Assembly (NCBI RefSeq): GCF_038751955.1
Contig: NZ_JBCEXH010000003.1
Location: forward strand, 200,740-264,739
Origin: Methanocalculus natronophilus
Lineage (GTDB): Archaea; Halobacteriota; Methanomicrobia; Methanomicrobiales; Methanocorpusculaceae
Reading direction: 5' to 3'
DNA: 64,000 bases
Of this stretch, positions 26,660 through 34,839 are shown one piece after another. The first letter of the stretch is position 1. Every line of letters starts with the position of its first letter. Both the position numbers and the translations under genes were made by a program. The notes under the pieces are model-generated. The model searched no databases. It worked only from the letters and a program-made list of their open reading frames with translations, and was not told the DNA's origin.

Positions 26660-28411
26660 ATGACATTATCAGGAAACTCAAGAGTATACATCACGGATAC
26701 CACGCTGAGGGATGCACATCAATCGCTCATTGCTACCCGCCTTAGAACCGAAGATATGGTACCGCTTGCAGAAGAGATCAACAACATTGGTTTCTTCTCG
26801 GTCGAGGCATGGGGCGGAGCTACCTTTGATAGCTGTATCCGGTTTTTAAACGATGATCCATGGATGAGACTTCGTGCACTCAAGGAGGTGCTTCCGGACA
26901 CTCCCATTCAGATGCTGCTGAGAGGGCAGAATCTGGTCGGGTACCGGCATTACCCTGATGATGTTGTTTCAAAATTTGTAGAGGCTGCTCATCGGAACGG
27001 GGTTGACATTTTCCGGATTTTTGATGCCTTAAACGATATCCGGAATATGGAGAGCTCCATGAAGGCCGTCTCTGACCTTGGTGCACATATGCAGGGTGCA
27101 ATCTCCTATACCACAAGTCCTGTCCATACGATTGAAACATTCATCGATATGGCAGAGGAACTCTATTCGCGTGGGTGCGACTCGGTCTGCATCAAGGATA
27201 TGGCAGGTCTGATCATGCCGGAGGCAGCACGGGAACTGATCTCGGGGATTAAGAAGAGAACAGATCTCCTGGTCGATCTCCACAGCCACTCCACAAGCGG
27301 AACCGCCATCATGAGCTACCAGGCGGCAATCGAGGCAGGTGTTGATATCCTTGACACAGCTATGTCCCCGTTTGCCTTTGGCACATCCCAGCCTGCCACC
27401 GAGAGTGTCGTTGCGGCACTTATCGGGACACCGCGTGAGACGGGGCTTGATCTTCTGGCTCTCCGGAAAGTCCGCAATATCTGTATGGATATCAGGAGGA
27501 AGTACAATGCGCTTGTGGATCCGATATCTGAGCGGGTGGACAGCGATGTGCTCGTCTACCAGCTCCCCGGCGGGATGATCTCAAACCTTGTCTCCCAGTT
27601 AAAGGAGCAGGATGCGATTGAGAAGCTCCAGGATGTCTTTGACGAGATTCCAAAGGTCAGGGAAGATCTCGGGTATCCGCCGCTTGTCACACCAACCAGC
27701 CAGATCGTCGGGACACAGGCTGTATTAAACGTCCTGATGGGCGCCCGCTACCAGAATGTCACCAAAGAGGTGAAAGACTACATTCATGGTCTTTACGGGC
27801 GGCCTCCTGCAGCTATCAGCGAAGAGATCAGAACGCTGATCGCAGATGGCAGCGAGATGATAACAGTTCGTCCGGCAGATCTGCTCGAACCAGTCTATGA
27901 GATGATGAAAGAGGAGGCAACAGCACAAAATCTCGTTAAACAGGAGGAGGATATCCTGACGTACATCCTCTATCCCGCTATCGCTCCTGCGTTTCTCCGT
28001 GGAGAGAAGACTGCTGAGCCGATCCCATCTGTCAGCAAAGAGGCATCCTCCTCCTCCTCCTCTTCAGGATTCCCCCAGGCAATGGAGGTCGAGGTTGATG
28101 GAGAGATCTTCTCTATCAGGATCGTCTCTGTTGAAGGAAGTACGGTCTCTGCACCTGTTGGAAGCACTGTCAAATCCCAGATCCCAAGGGGTGATCTTCC
28201 CGGCGGTGTAAAGAGCAACATGCAGGGCATGGTTCTTGATATAAAGGTTGCACGTGGCCAGGAGGTGAAGAAAGGGGAGACATTACTCGTCCTGGAGGCG
28301 ATGAAGATGGAAAACCCCATCCAGAGTCCTGCTGACGGGAAGGTTTCAGAGATTTTTGTCGATGTCGGAGCAGTTGTTCAGAACGGAGATATCCTGCTGG
28401 TGATCCAATGA
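26660..28411 (+). CDS. pycB: Pyruvate carboxylase subunit B (carboxyltransferase and biotin carrier)
   Basis: A 583-residue protein making oxaloacetate from pyruvate with the biotin-bound CO2 of PycA. The carboxyltransferase barrel shows DTTLRDAHQSLIATR, RIFDALNDIRNM, VCIKDMAGL and DLHSHSTSG. A PYC_OADA middle domain follows. After a serine-rich linker (about residues 465-473) comes a biotinyl domain with EAMKMEN, whose lysine at about residue 548 is the biotin site. GAGGTG lies 5 bases before the ATG and ATTTATACT could be the TATA box. It overlaps pycA by 4 bp. An Na+-pumping oxaloacetate decarboxylase is excluded by the paired PycA and lack of membrane subunits. Confidence 0.95.
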   Translation: MTLSGNSRVYITDTTLRDAHQSLIATRLRTEDMVPLAEEINNIGFFSVEAWGGATFDSCIRFLNDDPWMRLRALKEVLPDTPIQMLLRGQNLVGYRHYPDDVVSKFVEAAHRNGVDIFRIFDALNDIRNMESSMKAVSDLGAHMQGAISYTTSPVHTIETFIDMAEELYSRGCDSVCIKDMAGLIMPEAARELISGIKKRTDLLVDLHSHSTSGTAIMSYQAAIEAGVDILDTAMSPFAFGTSQPATESVVAALIGTPRETGLDLLALRKVRNICMDIRRKYNALVDPISERVDSDVLVYQLPGGMISNLVSQLKEQDAIEKLQDVFDEIPKVREDLGYPPLVTPTSQIVGTQAVLNVLMGARYQNVTKEVKDYIHGLYGRPPAAISEEIRTLIADGSEMITVRPADLLEPVYEMMKEEATAQNLVKQEEDILTYILYPAIAPAFLRGEKTAEPIPSVSKEASSSSSSSGFPQAMEVEVDGEIFSIRIVSVEGSTVSAPVGSTVKSQIPRGDLPGGVKSNMQGMVLDIKVARGQEVKKGETLLVLEAMKMENPIQSPADGKVSEIFVDVGAVVQNGDILLVIQ

Positions 28412-29889
28412 GCTATTTTGATAAGGTGCTCATCGCAAATCGTGGCGAGATTGCGATCCGGGTGATGCGTGCCTGCAGGGAGCTGGATATTGAGACAGTT
28501 GCCATCTATTCAACTCCTGATCAGAATGCACTCCACACAAAATATGCAGATGAGGCATTCCATATCGGTGAGGCGCATCCTTCGAAAAGCTACCTCAATA
28601 TCGAGAGGATTATTGAGATCGGAGAGATCAGTGGAGCTGAAGCTGTCCATCCGGGATACGGGTTTCTTGCAGAGAACTATCATTTTGCCGAGGCTGTTGA
28701 GAAATCTGATCTCACCTTCATCGGGCCTTCCTCACAGACCATCCATATGATGGGATCCAAGCTTGATTCCAAAGAGACGATGAGTGCGGCAGGTGTTCCG
28801 GTTCTCCCCTGGACAAAGGGAGGTGTACGATCTCCCGAGGCAGGAATTGCGTTTGCTGAAGAGATTGGCTACCCGGTGATTGTGAAGGCAAGTGCAGGCG
28901 GCGGCGGAATAGGCATGCAGATCGTCTGGAAACCAGAGGAGCTGGCTGGTGCAATCGAGAAAGGGATGCGGATAGCCGAGTCTGCATTTGGAGATCCAAC
29001 GATCTTTATTGAGAAGTATCTCGACAAGCCCCGCCACATTGAGGTTCAGGTCCTAAGTGACTCCCATGGAAACAATATCCATCTCTTTGAGCGTGAATGT
29101 TCAATCCAGCGGCGCCACCAGAAACTGATTGAGGAGGCCCCCTGTCCGATCATGACACCTGAGCTCCGTGAACAGATGACCGGATCGGCTCTTACTGTTG
29201 CTGAATCGTGTGATTATACAAATGCCGGCACTGTCGAATTCCTCTATGCAGATGGGGAGTACTATTTCATGGAGATGAATACCCGCCTGCAGGTGGAACA
29301 TACCATCACCGAGATGATAACCGGCATCGATATTGTCAGGCAGCAGATTGCGATTGCAAGCGGTGCTGAGCTTGCCTATGAGCAGGATGATGTCACCCTG
29401 CGTGGGCATGCGATTGAATGCCGGATCAATGCAGAGGATCCCCTGAATAACTTTGCAGCCGATCCAGGCAAGATTGTCAGGTACCGATCCCCGGGCGGGC
29501 CGGGCATCAGGGTTGACTCAGGGATTCATGTCGGCTATGCTATCCCGCCCCAGTATGACTCCCTGCTCTCAAAACTCTGCGCTTATGGCCTCACCAGAAC
29601 AGAGGCGATTGAGAGGATGCGGCGTGCGATTTATGAATATGTCCTCCTGGGTGTCAAGACGACGCTCCCCATGCATCTTGCGCTGATGTTTAACCGCCAT
29701 TTCATCGAAGGAAACACCCATACACATTTCCTCCAGGAAGAACAGATTATGCGGAATATCCGGAGGTTCTATCGTGAGGAGGAGTCCAGAATGCAGACAC
29801 TGGCTGCATCTCTCAGGCAGGGAAAAGAGACTGCGGCTATCACCGCAGCACTCAACGTGTATGTGCACCATATGAAGAAGAACGGATGA
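28408..29889 (+). CDS. pycA: Pyruvate carboxylase subunit A (biotin carboxylase)
   Basis: A 493-residue biotin carboxylase with the start KVLIANRGEIAIRVMRACRELD, a VHPGYGFLAEN block, the ATP-grasp glycine loop KASAGGGGIGMQ, HIEVQVLSDSHGN, RRHQKLIEEAP, MEMNTRLQVEHTITEMITG, and the C-terminal domain ending before residue 493. It carboxylates the biotin on PycB with ATP and bicarbonate. The two-subunit form is usual in methanogens and feeds oxaloacetate to biosynthesis. Confidence 0.97.
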   Translation: MSYFDKVLIANRGEIAIRVMRACRELDIETVAIYSTPDQNALHTKYADEAFHIGEAHPSKSYLNIERIIEIGEISGAEAVHPGYGFLAENYHFAEAVEKSDLTFIGPSSQTIHMMGSKLDSKETMSAAGVPVLPWTKGGVRSPEAGIAFAEEIGYPVIVKASAGGGGIGMQIVWKPEELAGAIEKGMRIAESAFGDPTIFIEKYLDKPRHIEVQVLSDSHGNNIHLFERECSIQRRHQKLIEEAPCPIMTPELREQMTGSALTVAESCDYTNAGTVEFLYADGEYYFMEMNTRLQVEHTITEMITGIDIVRQQIAIASGAELAYEQDDVTLRGHAIECRINAEDPLNNFAADPGKIVRYRSPGGPGIRVDSGIHVGYAIPPQYDSLLSKLCAYGLTRTEAIERMRRAIYEYVLLGVKTTLPMHLALMFNRHFIEGNTHTHFLQEEQIMRNIRRFYREEESRMQTLAASLRQGKETAAITAALNVYVHHMKKNG

Positions 29890-29988
29890 AGCGTCATCCA
29901 GTCATTTCCCTCCCCCCAACACATCTCTCATATTTTCTCTCTCTCTGACTTCTTCTGTCTCTTTCTCTCACACGCCTCATCCATCCGC

Positions 29989-30110
29989 CACGCTGTTTCC
30001 AACCCAAATAGCCTTCTGCCTCTCCATAACCTGTCCTCCGCCAGTCACACTGTTTCTTACCCCACAACCTTCCGCTTCTCCATCACCCGTCCTCCACCCG
30101 TCACGTTTTT
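29989..30110. repeat. Two imperfect tandem repeats of about 57 bp, pyrimidine-rich
   Basis: CACGCTGTTTCCAACCC at 29989 is echoed by CACACTGTTTCTTACCC at 30046, and the start of a third unit (CACG) at 30102; the units stay alignable over their whole length (GCCTCTCCATAACC versus GCTTCTCCATCACC). The strand is almost all pyrimidine. The stretch 29890-30212 between pycA and tRNA-Met has no gene. It is far too few and too diverged for a CRISPR array. Confidence 0.6.
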
Positions 30111-30212
30111 ATGAGAGAGCCGCTTTCCTGCTCCCATATTGAGAGCTATATGGCAAGCTATTTACGAACAGCCAACCTTCTTGTTATGCACATTTCGTGC
30201 AATTATTCACCT

Positions 30213-30322
30213 GCTGCGGTGGCCTAGCTGGTTAGGGCGCCAGACTCATAGGGTTTTGAGCATACGAAAGCGCCATCATCTGGGATATCTGGAGGTCGGG
30301 GGTTCGGATCCCCCTCGCAGCA
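30213..30322 (+). tRNA. tRNA-Met (CAT), elongator type, with a 36-nt intron
   Basis: A full cloverleaf: acceptor GCTGCGG with TCGCAGC (one G-U pair), D stem GCCT/GGGC, anticodon stem CCAGA/TCTGG, T stem GGGGG/CCCCC, discriminator A; CCA is not encoded. The anticodon is CAT. The intron is 30251-30286, between positions 37 and 38. CTCA before it pairs with TGGG near its end to give a 4-bp helix between two 3-nt bulges (TA|G and AT|A): a bulge-helix-bulge for the archaeal splicing endonuclease. The mature tRNA is 74 nt. A tRNA-Ile2 with modified CAT is less likely from the acceptor sequence. Confidence 0.92.
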
Positions 30323-30485
30323 CTCCACCAGCAGGTTGGTAATCTAATTTTAAAAGTTGGGCAATATGCGCCGCTTTTCATATTACTTTTGGATTTTTTT
30401 GTATTGATATGGGAATTGCCAATGCCATAATTGGACCTTCAGAAGCCTTCATTACACCATACACCAGATGATTTTCCTGGTATCT

Positions 30486-31154
30486 ATGACAACGATTCTG
30501 ATCGTCTATTACTCGCTCTTTGGACATGTCCACCAGCTTGCAGGTTCTGTGGCTGAAGGAGTACGGGAGGGAGGCGCAGTGCCACTGCTCCGCCGGGTGC
30601 CGGAGACCCTCTCTCAGGATGTGATCGAAAAGATGGGAGCTGCCCGGTTTCAGGCAGAATTTGCAGAGGTGCCGGTCTGCAGTCGCGAGGAACTGGCAGA
30701 CGCAGATGCGGTTATCTTTGGGACACCCACCCGCTTTGGCAACATGTGCGGTCAGATGCGCCAGTTTCTCGATGCGACAGGCGGGCTCTGGCAGCGGCAG
30801 GCACTGATGGGAAAAGTCGGATCGGTCTTTACAAGTTCGGGAACCCAGCATGGCGGACAGGAATCAACGATTCTCGCAACCCAGATTACACTTCTCCATC
30901 ACGGAATGCTTATTGCCGGACTCCCCTATGGGTTCAGGGGCCAGTCGGGTACCGATGAAGTGAGCGGGTGTTCCCCATATGGTGCATCAACAATTGCAGG
31001 AGGCGGCAATGAACGGCTGCCTTCAGCAAATGAGCTGGCAGGTGCCCGGTGGCAGGGGACGTATGTCGCCCTGCTGGCAAACCGGTTAGCTGATGGATAT
31101 GAAAAGCTGCGAATAGATCTTGGAATGGAGCTGGTTGGATCGAAAAAAAGATAA
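30486..31154 (+). CDS. WrbA-type flavoprotein / NAD(P)H:quinone oxidoreductase
   Basis: A 222-residue flavodoxin-fold protein. The FMN phosphate loop is near the start (YYSLFGHVHQLA), then GTPTRFGNMCGQMRQFLDATGGLW and SSGTQHGGQESTIL, all WrbA features, and SPYGASTIAGG toward the end. WrbA proteins reduce quinones by two electrons, avoiding radicals. The ATG at 30486 was preferred to the one 18 bases upstream, since it starts directly at the first strand. A 6-bp inverted repeat (GATAAC/GTTATC, 31150-31171) covers its stop codon and lies between the two convergent genes. Confidence 0.88.
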   Translation: MTTILIVYYSLFGHVHQLAGSVAEGVREGGAVPLLRRVPETLSQDVIEKMGAARFQAEFAEVPVCSREELADADAVIFGTPTRFGNMCGQMRQFLDATGGLWQRQALMGKVGSVFTSSGTQHGGQESTILATQITLLHHGMLIAGLPYGFRGQSGTDEVSGCSPYGASTIAGGGNERLPSANELAGARWQGTYVALLANRLADGYEKLRIDLGMELVGSKKR

Positions 31155-31159
31155 CCGGA

Positions 31160-31912
31160 TCATCTGTTATCCCCCTCCTTCTTCTTCCCAACAGTCGCAC
31201 AATAGATGACAAACTCATTTGTTCCATCTGCCTGTATCAGATCTGCAATCATTGCGTCGTCGAATGCCCCGATTGCACAGACTCCGCAATCGATCTGCTC
31301 TGCTGCAAGGTAGAGATTCTGGCAGACATGGCCTGCATCAAGATGGACGAGGCGGTATGCACGCTCGGAGTACCGCCACGACATCCGGTAGAGCAGACAG
31401 CCCCAGATAAACGTCACTGCAGACGCCTTCACAAACGACTGGCCGAGGCAGGCAGCTGTTGCCCTGTCGATGATCCCGGGGCTTGTATCTACGGCGATGA
31501 GGCGGTTGGAAAAGGCAAGGTAGCGGTAGAGTCCCGGATCGATCCCCTTTACCCGGTTGATGAGGAGATACGTCTCAAAGGCATGCCGCCCCCCGGCAGA
31601 CGGCACTGTCCGTTTGGTAAACCAGGGATCGGCCACCTCCCTGATCCCCTGTGTTGAATGGAGAAGATAGGCGAGCTCTTCTTTGGAAAGAGGATCTTTT
31701 CTGTACACTCTCACTGATTCCCGCCTCTCGATAGCCTCTCTCAGATCAAGGGCTGGTACTGTCAGTTCGTCTGCTTCCGGAAGCGGGATGATGGTGTTCT
31801 GGAGAGAGAAGGGTTTTTCCAGGGGAGGGGGTTCAACTCCCATATGCTGGTCTGCAGGAGTGAGATGTTCATACCGGGTCAGCTCCATGAATGTCTTTCC
31901 GATTCTCTGCAT
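31160..31912 (-). CDS. SagB-type nitroreductase-family oxidoreductase
   Basis: A 250-residue FMN nitroreductase-family protein. RRESVRVYRKDPLSKEELAYLL, the SAGGRHAFETYLLI block and GHVCQNLYLAAEQIDCGVCAIGAFDD are the signatures of the SagB/ThcOx subgroup. In toxin clusters SagB oxidises azolines, but many stand alone, and no YcaO cyclodehydratase or precursor peptide is seen here. ATG 31912 (MQRIGKTFMELTRYEH) fits related starts; a longer frame begins at 31972. It converges with the WrbA-type gene, 5 bp apart. Confidence 0.82.
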   Translation of the reverse strand: MQRIGKTFMELTRYEHLTPADQHMGVEPPPLEKPFSLQNTIIPLPEADELTVPALDLREAIERRESVRVYRKDPLSKEELAYLLHSTQGIREVADPWFTKRTVPSAGGRHAFETYLLINRVKGIDPGLYRYLAFSNRLIAVDTSPGIIDRATAACLGQSFVKASAVTFIWGCLLYRMSWRYSERAYRLVHLDAGHVCQNLYLAAEQIDCGVCAIGAFDDAMIADLIQADGTNEFVIYCATVGKKKEGDNR

Positions 31913-32052
31913 ATCGTCTTTTCTGGTGGCGTGAAGGTATGAACCATTCGGTTGATTGCACCTCTGAAACATGACAAAAAGTTGCGGATACGATACTCAA
32001 TCCTATCCTACCCAGTCCAGTCCAAAGGCTTTCATAGTACATGAATGGCCTC

Positions 32053-32066
32053 AAAATAGCTATTTT
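32053..32066. promoter_or_regulatory. 14-bp perfect palindrome AAAATAGCTATTTT
   Basis: This AT-rich palindrome lies about 140 bp upstream of the nitroreductase start and is followed at 32068-32100 by an imperfect inverted repeat (GGGTAATA with TATTATCCC). They are regulator-site candidates only. The rest of 31913-32171 shows no gene. Confidence 0.25.
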
Positions 32067-32171
32067 TAGGGTAATATAATGAAAAAGGACGTATTATCCC
32101 TACATTCACATCTATAACTCAAGCTTCAGGCTTTCAGAGTAGTAGTGGTAGAAGAGTAAGAAACAGGTCCT

Positions 32172-32583
32172 GTGTTACATTGAAGAAGGGCCACTCGTAT
32201 GTGCGTATCAGATAAAACCCCCACCGCCCCTGTCCCGTCCGCAAGTGCTTCGCAAGGGAGGCTGAGCTGGGTGATGGTTGTACTGGGTGTACCGGGTTAC
32301 CGCAGATGCTGGCGCGGGAGGGGCGGGACAGCTTCGTTTGGCGTGCCAGAAGCAGATACCACCCCGATTCCTTTGGAATCGCCTTTCAGGTTGCTCTCTC
32401 GAGCAAGGGTGTATCAGTTCTGTCAGCCTGCCTCTTTGCTTGACCCCGCCCCCCTATACCCGCGCCGCACCTGCTTCACTCACTCACAATGATCCGGCTG
32501 CTGCATCAGGGTCTCTGCCCGGGATCTTTTCCAACGCTCCGAAGAAGTTCAGGAAAACACGAGCGATCAGAATTTTGGAGAAG
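32172..32583 (+). repeat. Dispersed GC-rich repeat element, copy 1
   Basis: About 412 bp, running from GTGTTACATTGAAGAAGGGC to TCAGAATTTTGGAGAAG. Long blocks match copy 2 nearly base for base and copy 3 in part. Three hairpins stand in a row in the core: CGATTCC-TTT-GGAATCG (32365-32381), CCT-TTC-AGG, and TTGCTC-TCTC-GAGCAA (32391-32406). Open frames in it are shifted by indels against the other copies, so it is probably not coding. It ends just before the promoter of the histidine kinase. Confidence 0.85.
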
Positions 32584-32601
32584 AGTCACTCTTTTATTGG
32601 A

Positions 32602-32610
32602 TAATTATTA
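32602..32610 (+). promoter_or_regulatory. TATA-like box for the histidine kinase gene
   Basis: TAATTATTA is centred about 33 bp before the ATG at 32639 and lies 19 bp after the end of repeat copy 1. It supports starting the gene at 32639 rather than inside the repeat. Confidence 0.4.
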
Positions 32611-32638
32611 TCTGGGGAAAGAACAATTGTCTCAGGTA

Positions 32639-34804
32639 ATGAGATCCGATTCCACTCCTCTGATGGTACTCTTTCTTACTACCAGGCTCCCGAATTCGGA
32701 TTCCTGGCTCCAGATGATGGAACACAATGAATCCCAACTCATTACTCATGCCGGTACTGCAGATGAAGCACTCCACCTTGCCAGCACGCAGTCTTTTGAT
32801 TGTATTGTTATTGATGATACATACCCTGGCATTGACGGCATTGCTGCACTGAGCGATCTCCGGCTCCTCGGAGATGATACGCCTGCCCTATTCATCATCA
32901 GTTCCCATGATGCAGCACGGGTTATACAAGCCTATGAGAGCGGAGCTACCCGCGTTCTCCTCAAAAACGATACGATTCCTGGAGCCGGTGAGATGGAAGA
33001 GATCATCCGATCAGTGGTCAGGGATGGTCAGAAGAGGTCTGGCAGTTCTGTATCCAGACGGCTCCTGAAAGCAACGCTTGATTCCATACCGGATATTATC
33101 GGGATACAAAGGCCTGATCATACCCTTGTCTACTATAATAAAGCCGGACTGACATTTCTGAACCTCACACCTGATGATATCACGGGAAAGAAGTGCTTTG
33201 AGCTTATTTCGCAGAACAAGCCCTGTGAGATCTGTGCCACAGCCAAAGCCCTCCGAACAAAAAAGATCGAACGTACCGAAAAATTCCTTCCGGAGCCTGG
33301 TGTACACCTTGATTGCCGATCGTACCCGGTCCTGGGTGATGATGGCGAGGTTATCTACATCGTTGAACAGTTAACAGATATCACCAACCAGCGGATGGCT
33401 GAAGAGGAACTCCGTGCACTCTCTGCAGAATACGAAACCGTCTTTCATGGAACACATGATGCGATCTTTCTCATTCATGTCCTGGAAGATGGGAGATTCA
33501 GATTTATCCGGAACAACCGTGCCCACCAGGAGAAGACCGGAATCACAATAGAGATGCTCCAGGGAAAAACTCCGGAAGAGCTGCTGGGTGAGGAGGCTGG
33601 ATCTGTTGTATCTGCAAATTATCAGCAATGTGTTGATGCGGCTGAGCCGATCATGTATGAGGAGACGCTCTCCCTCCCTGCCGGAGAGCGGGTATGGGAG
33701 ACTCTGCTCACACCGGTGTGTGAAGATGGGCATATTACCCATATCATTGGATCAAGCCGGGACATCACAGACTCAAAGAAGAATGAAGTTGCGCTCCAGG
33801 AGAGCGAGGAGCGGTACCGGGATTTATTTGAGAAAGCCAATGTCCTCATCCAGAGTGTCGATGAGAAGGGGAGGTTTATCTTTGTAAACGAGACCTGGAA
33901 GGAGAAACTCGGGTATACTGAAGACGATCTATTGAACCTGACCCTCTTTGATATCATTCATCCGGACTCTCTTGACCATTGCAAACTGACATTTCAGAAA
34001 GTCATTTCCGGCAAGGCAGTCGATAATGTACAGGCAATCTTTCTCACAAAGAGCAAAAAGCCGATTTTTGTTGAGGGAAATGTCAATTCCAGGCACTCAG
34101 ATGGAGAGATACAGACACGAGGAATCTTCCAGGATATCAGCCAGCGCAAACAGGCCGAAGATGCAATGCATATGGCAAACAGGAAACTGAAGCTCCTCTC
34201 AGCCATTACCCGGCATGATATCCTCAATGAAGTGATGGTTCTGCTTGGAAATCTCGAGCTGGCTGATGAAATGGCAGATGATCCGGATCTCAAACGGTAC
34301 CTGGAGCGGATCCAAAGAGCGGGAGGCACCATCCAGCGGCACATTGAATTTACCCGCCTTTATGAGGGACTTGGCCAGAGCGAGCCACAATGGCAGTCTC
34401 TCACGGACATACTTCAGAAAACCGCATACCGCAAGCCAATTCCAATTACCAACCACTGCTCCGATATCTGCATCTATGCGGATCCGATGCTTGATAAGGT
34501 CTTTTTGAACCTGATGGACAATACTATCCGTCATGGGACCGGCGTAACAGCTGTCACCATCACCTGTGAAGAGAGCAATGACGGTTGCATCATCAGATGG
34601 GCTGATGACGGGGGCGGTATTCCTGACGATCAAAAAGAAGCTATATTTGCCCGGGGGGTTGGAAAGCACACAGGATTTGGGCTCTTCCTCTCCCGCGAGA
34701 TATTGGGTATCACCGGGATTATGATTACAGAGAATGGTGTCTATGGTGACGGTGCATCATTTGAGCTTCGCCTCCCAGGCAGTGTGGTTCAAAAAAGAGG
34801 CTGA
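32639..34804 (+). CDS. Sensor histidine kinase with N-terminal receiver and PAS domains
   Basis: A 721-residue soluble protein. Residues about 1-125 resemble a receiver domain (DCIVIDDTYPGIDG with a likely phosphoacceptor aspartate, FIISS and LLKND). Three PAS domains follow (about 140-245, 250-380, 380-505; for example LESFDIIHPDS-like LTLFDIIHPDSLDH). The kinase part has the H-box TRHDILNEVMVLL, an N-box NLMDNTIRHG and G-boxes DDGGGIPDD and HTGFGLFLSREIL. No membrane segments, so the signal is cytoplasmic. A longer frame from 32489 would translate 3' repeat-element sequence and was rejected. No response regulator gene adjoins. Confidence 0.88.
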   Translation: MRSDSTPLMVLFLTTRLPNSDSWLQMMEHNESQLITHAGTADEALHLASTQSFDCIVIDDTYPGIDGIAALSDLRLLGDDTPALFIISSHDAARVIQAYESGATRVLLKNDTIPGAGEMEEIIRSVVRDGQKRSGSSVSRRLLKATLDSIPDIIGIQRPDHTLVYYNKAGLTFLNLTPDDITGKKCFELISQNKPCEICATAKALRTKKIERTEKFLPEPGVHLDCRSYPVLGDDGEVIYIVEQLTDITNQRMAEEELRALSAEYETVFHGTHDAIFLIHVLEDGRFRFIRNNRAHQEKTGITIEMLQGKTPEELLGEEAGSVVSANYQQCVDAAEPIMYEETLSLPAGERVWETLLTPVCEDGHITHIIGSSRDITDSKKNEVALQESEERYRDLFEKANVLIQSVDEKGRFIFVNETWKEKLGYTEDDLLNLTLFDIIHPDSLDHCKLTFQKVISGKAVDNVQAIFLTKSKKPIFVEGNVNSRHSDGEIQTRGIFQDISQRKQAEDAMHMANRKLKLLSAITRHDILNEVMVLLGNLELADEMADDPDLKRYLERIQRAGGTIQRHIEFTRLYEGLGQSEPQWQSLTDILQKTAYRKPIPITNHCSDICIYADPMLDKVFLNLMDNTIRHGTGVTAVTITCEESNDGCIIRWADDGGGIPDDQKEAIFARGVGKHTGFGLFLSREILGITGIMITENGVYGDGASFELRLPGSVVQKRG

Positions 34805-34825
34805 ATGAGAAAGAGAACAAAGTGG

Positions 34826-34837
34826 TTTGTTTTTTTC
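34826..34837 (+). terminator. T-rich run after the histidine kinase gene
   Basis: TTTGTTTTTTTCC, about 22 bp after the kinase stop codon, matches the T-rich tracts at which archaeal transcription stops. It lies just before the end of the convergent lipoprotein gene. Confidence 0.4.
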
Positions 34838-34839
34838 CA

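Noticed and set aside
29989-30110. Possible CRISPR array
   Set aside because: Only two diverged units and part of a third, contiguous with no spacers, and no cas gene in the window.
30213-30322. tRNA pseudogene with a broken anticodon arm
   Set aside because: The extra 36 nt form a bulge-helix-bulge intron at position 37/38, and removing them gives a perfect 74-nt tRNA.
31160-31912. Azoline-containing peptide (RiPP) cluster suggested by the SagB-type gene
   Set aside because: No YcaO or cyclodehydratase gene and no short precursor peptide with a Cys/Ser/Thr-rich core is near it.
32278-32604. Open frames within repeat copies 1, 2 and 3 that share peptide blocks such as TPPPYTRAAPAS
   Set aside because: Indels put the blocks in different frames among the copies and the composition is low in complexity; the DNA, not the protein, is conserved.
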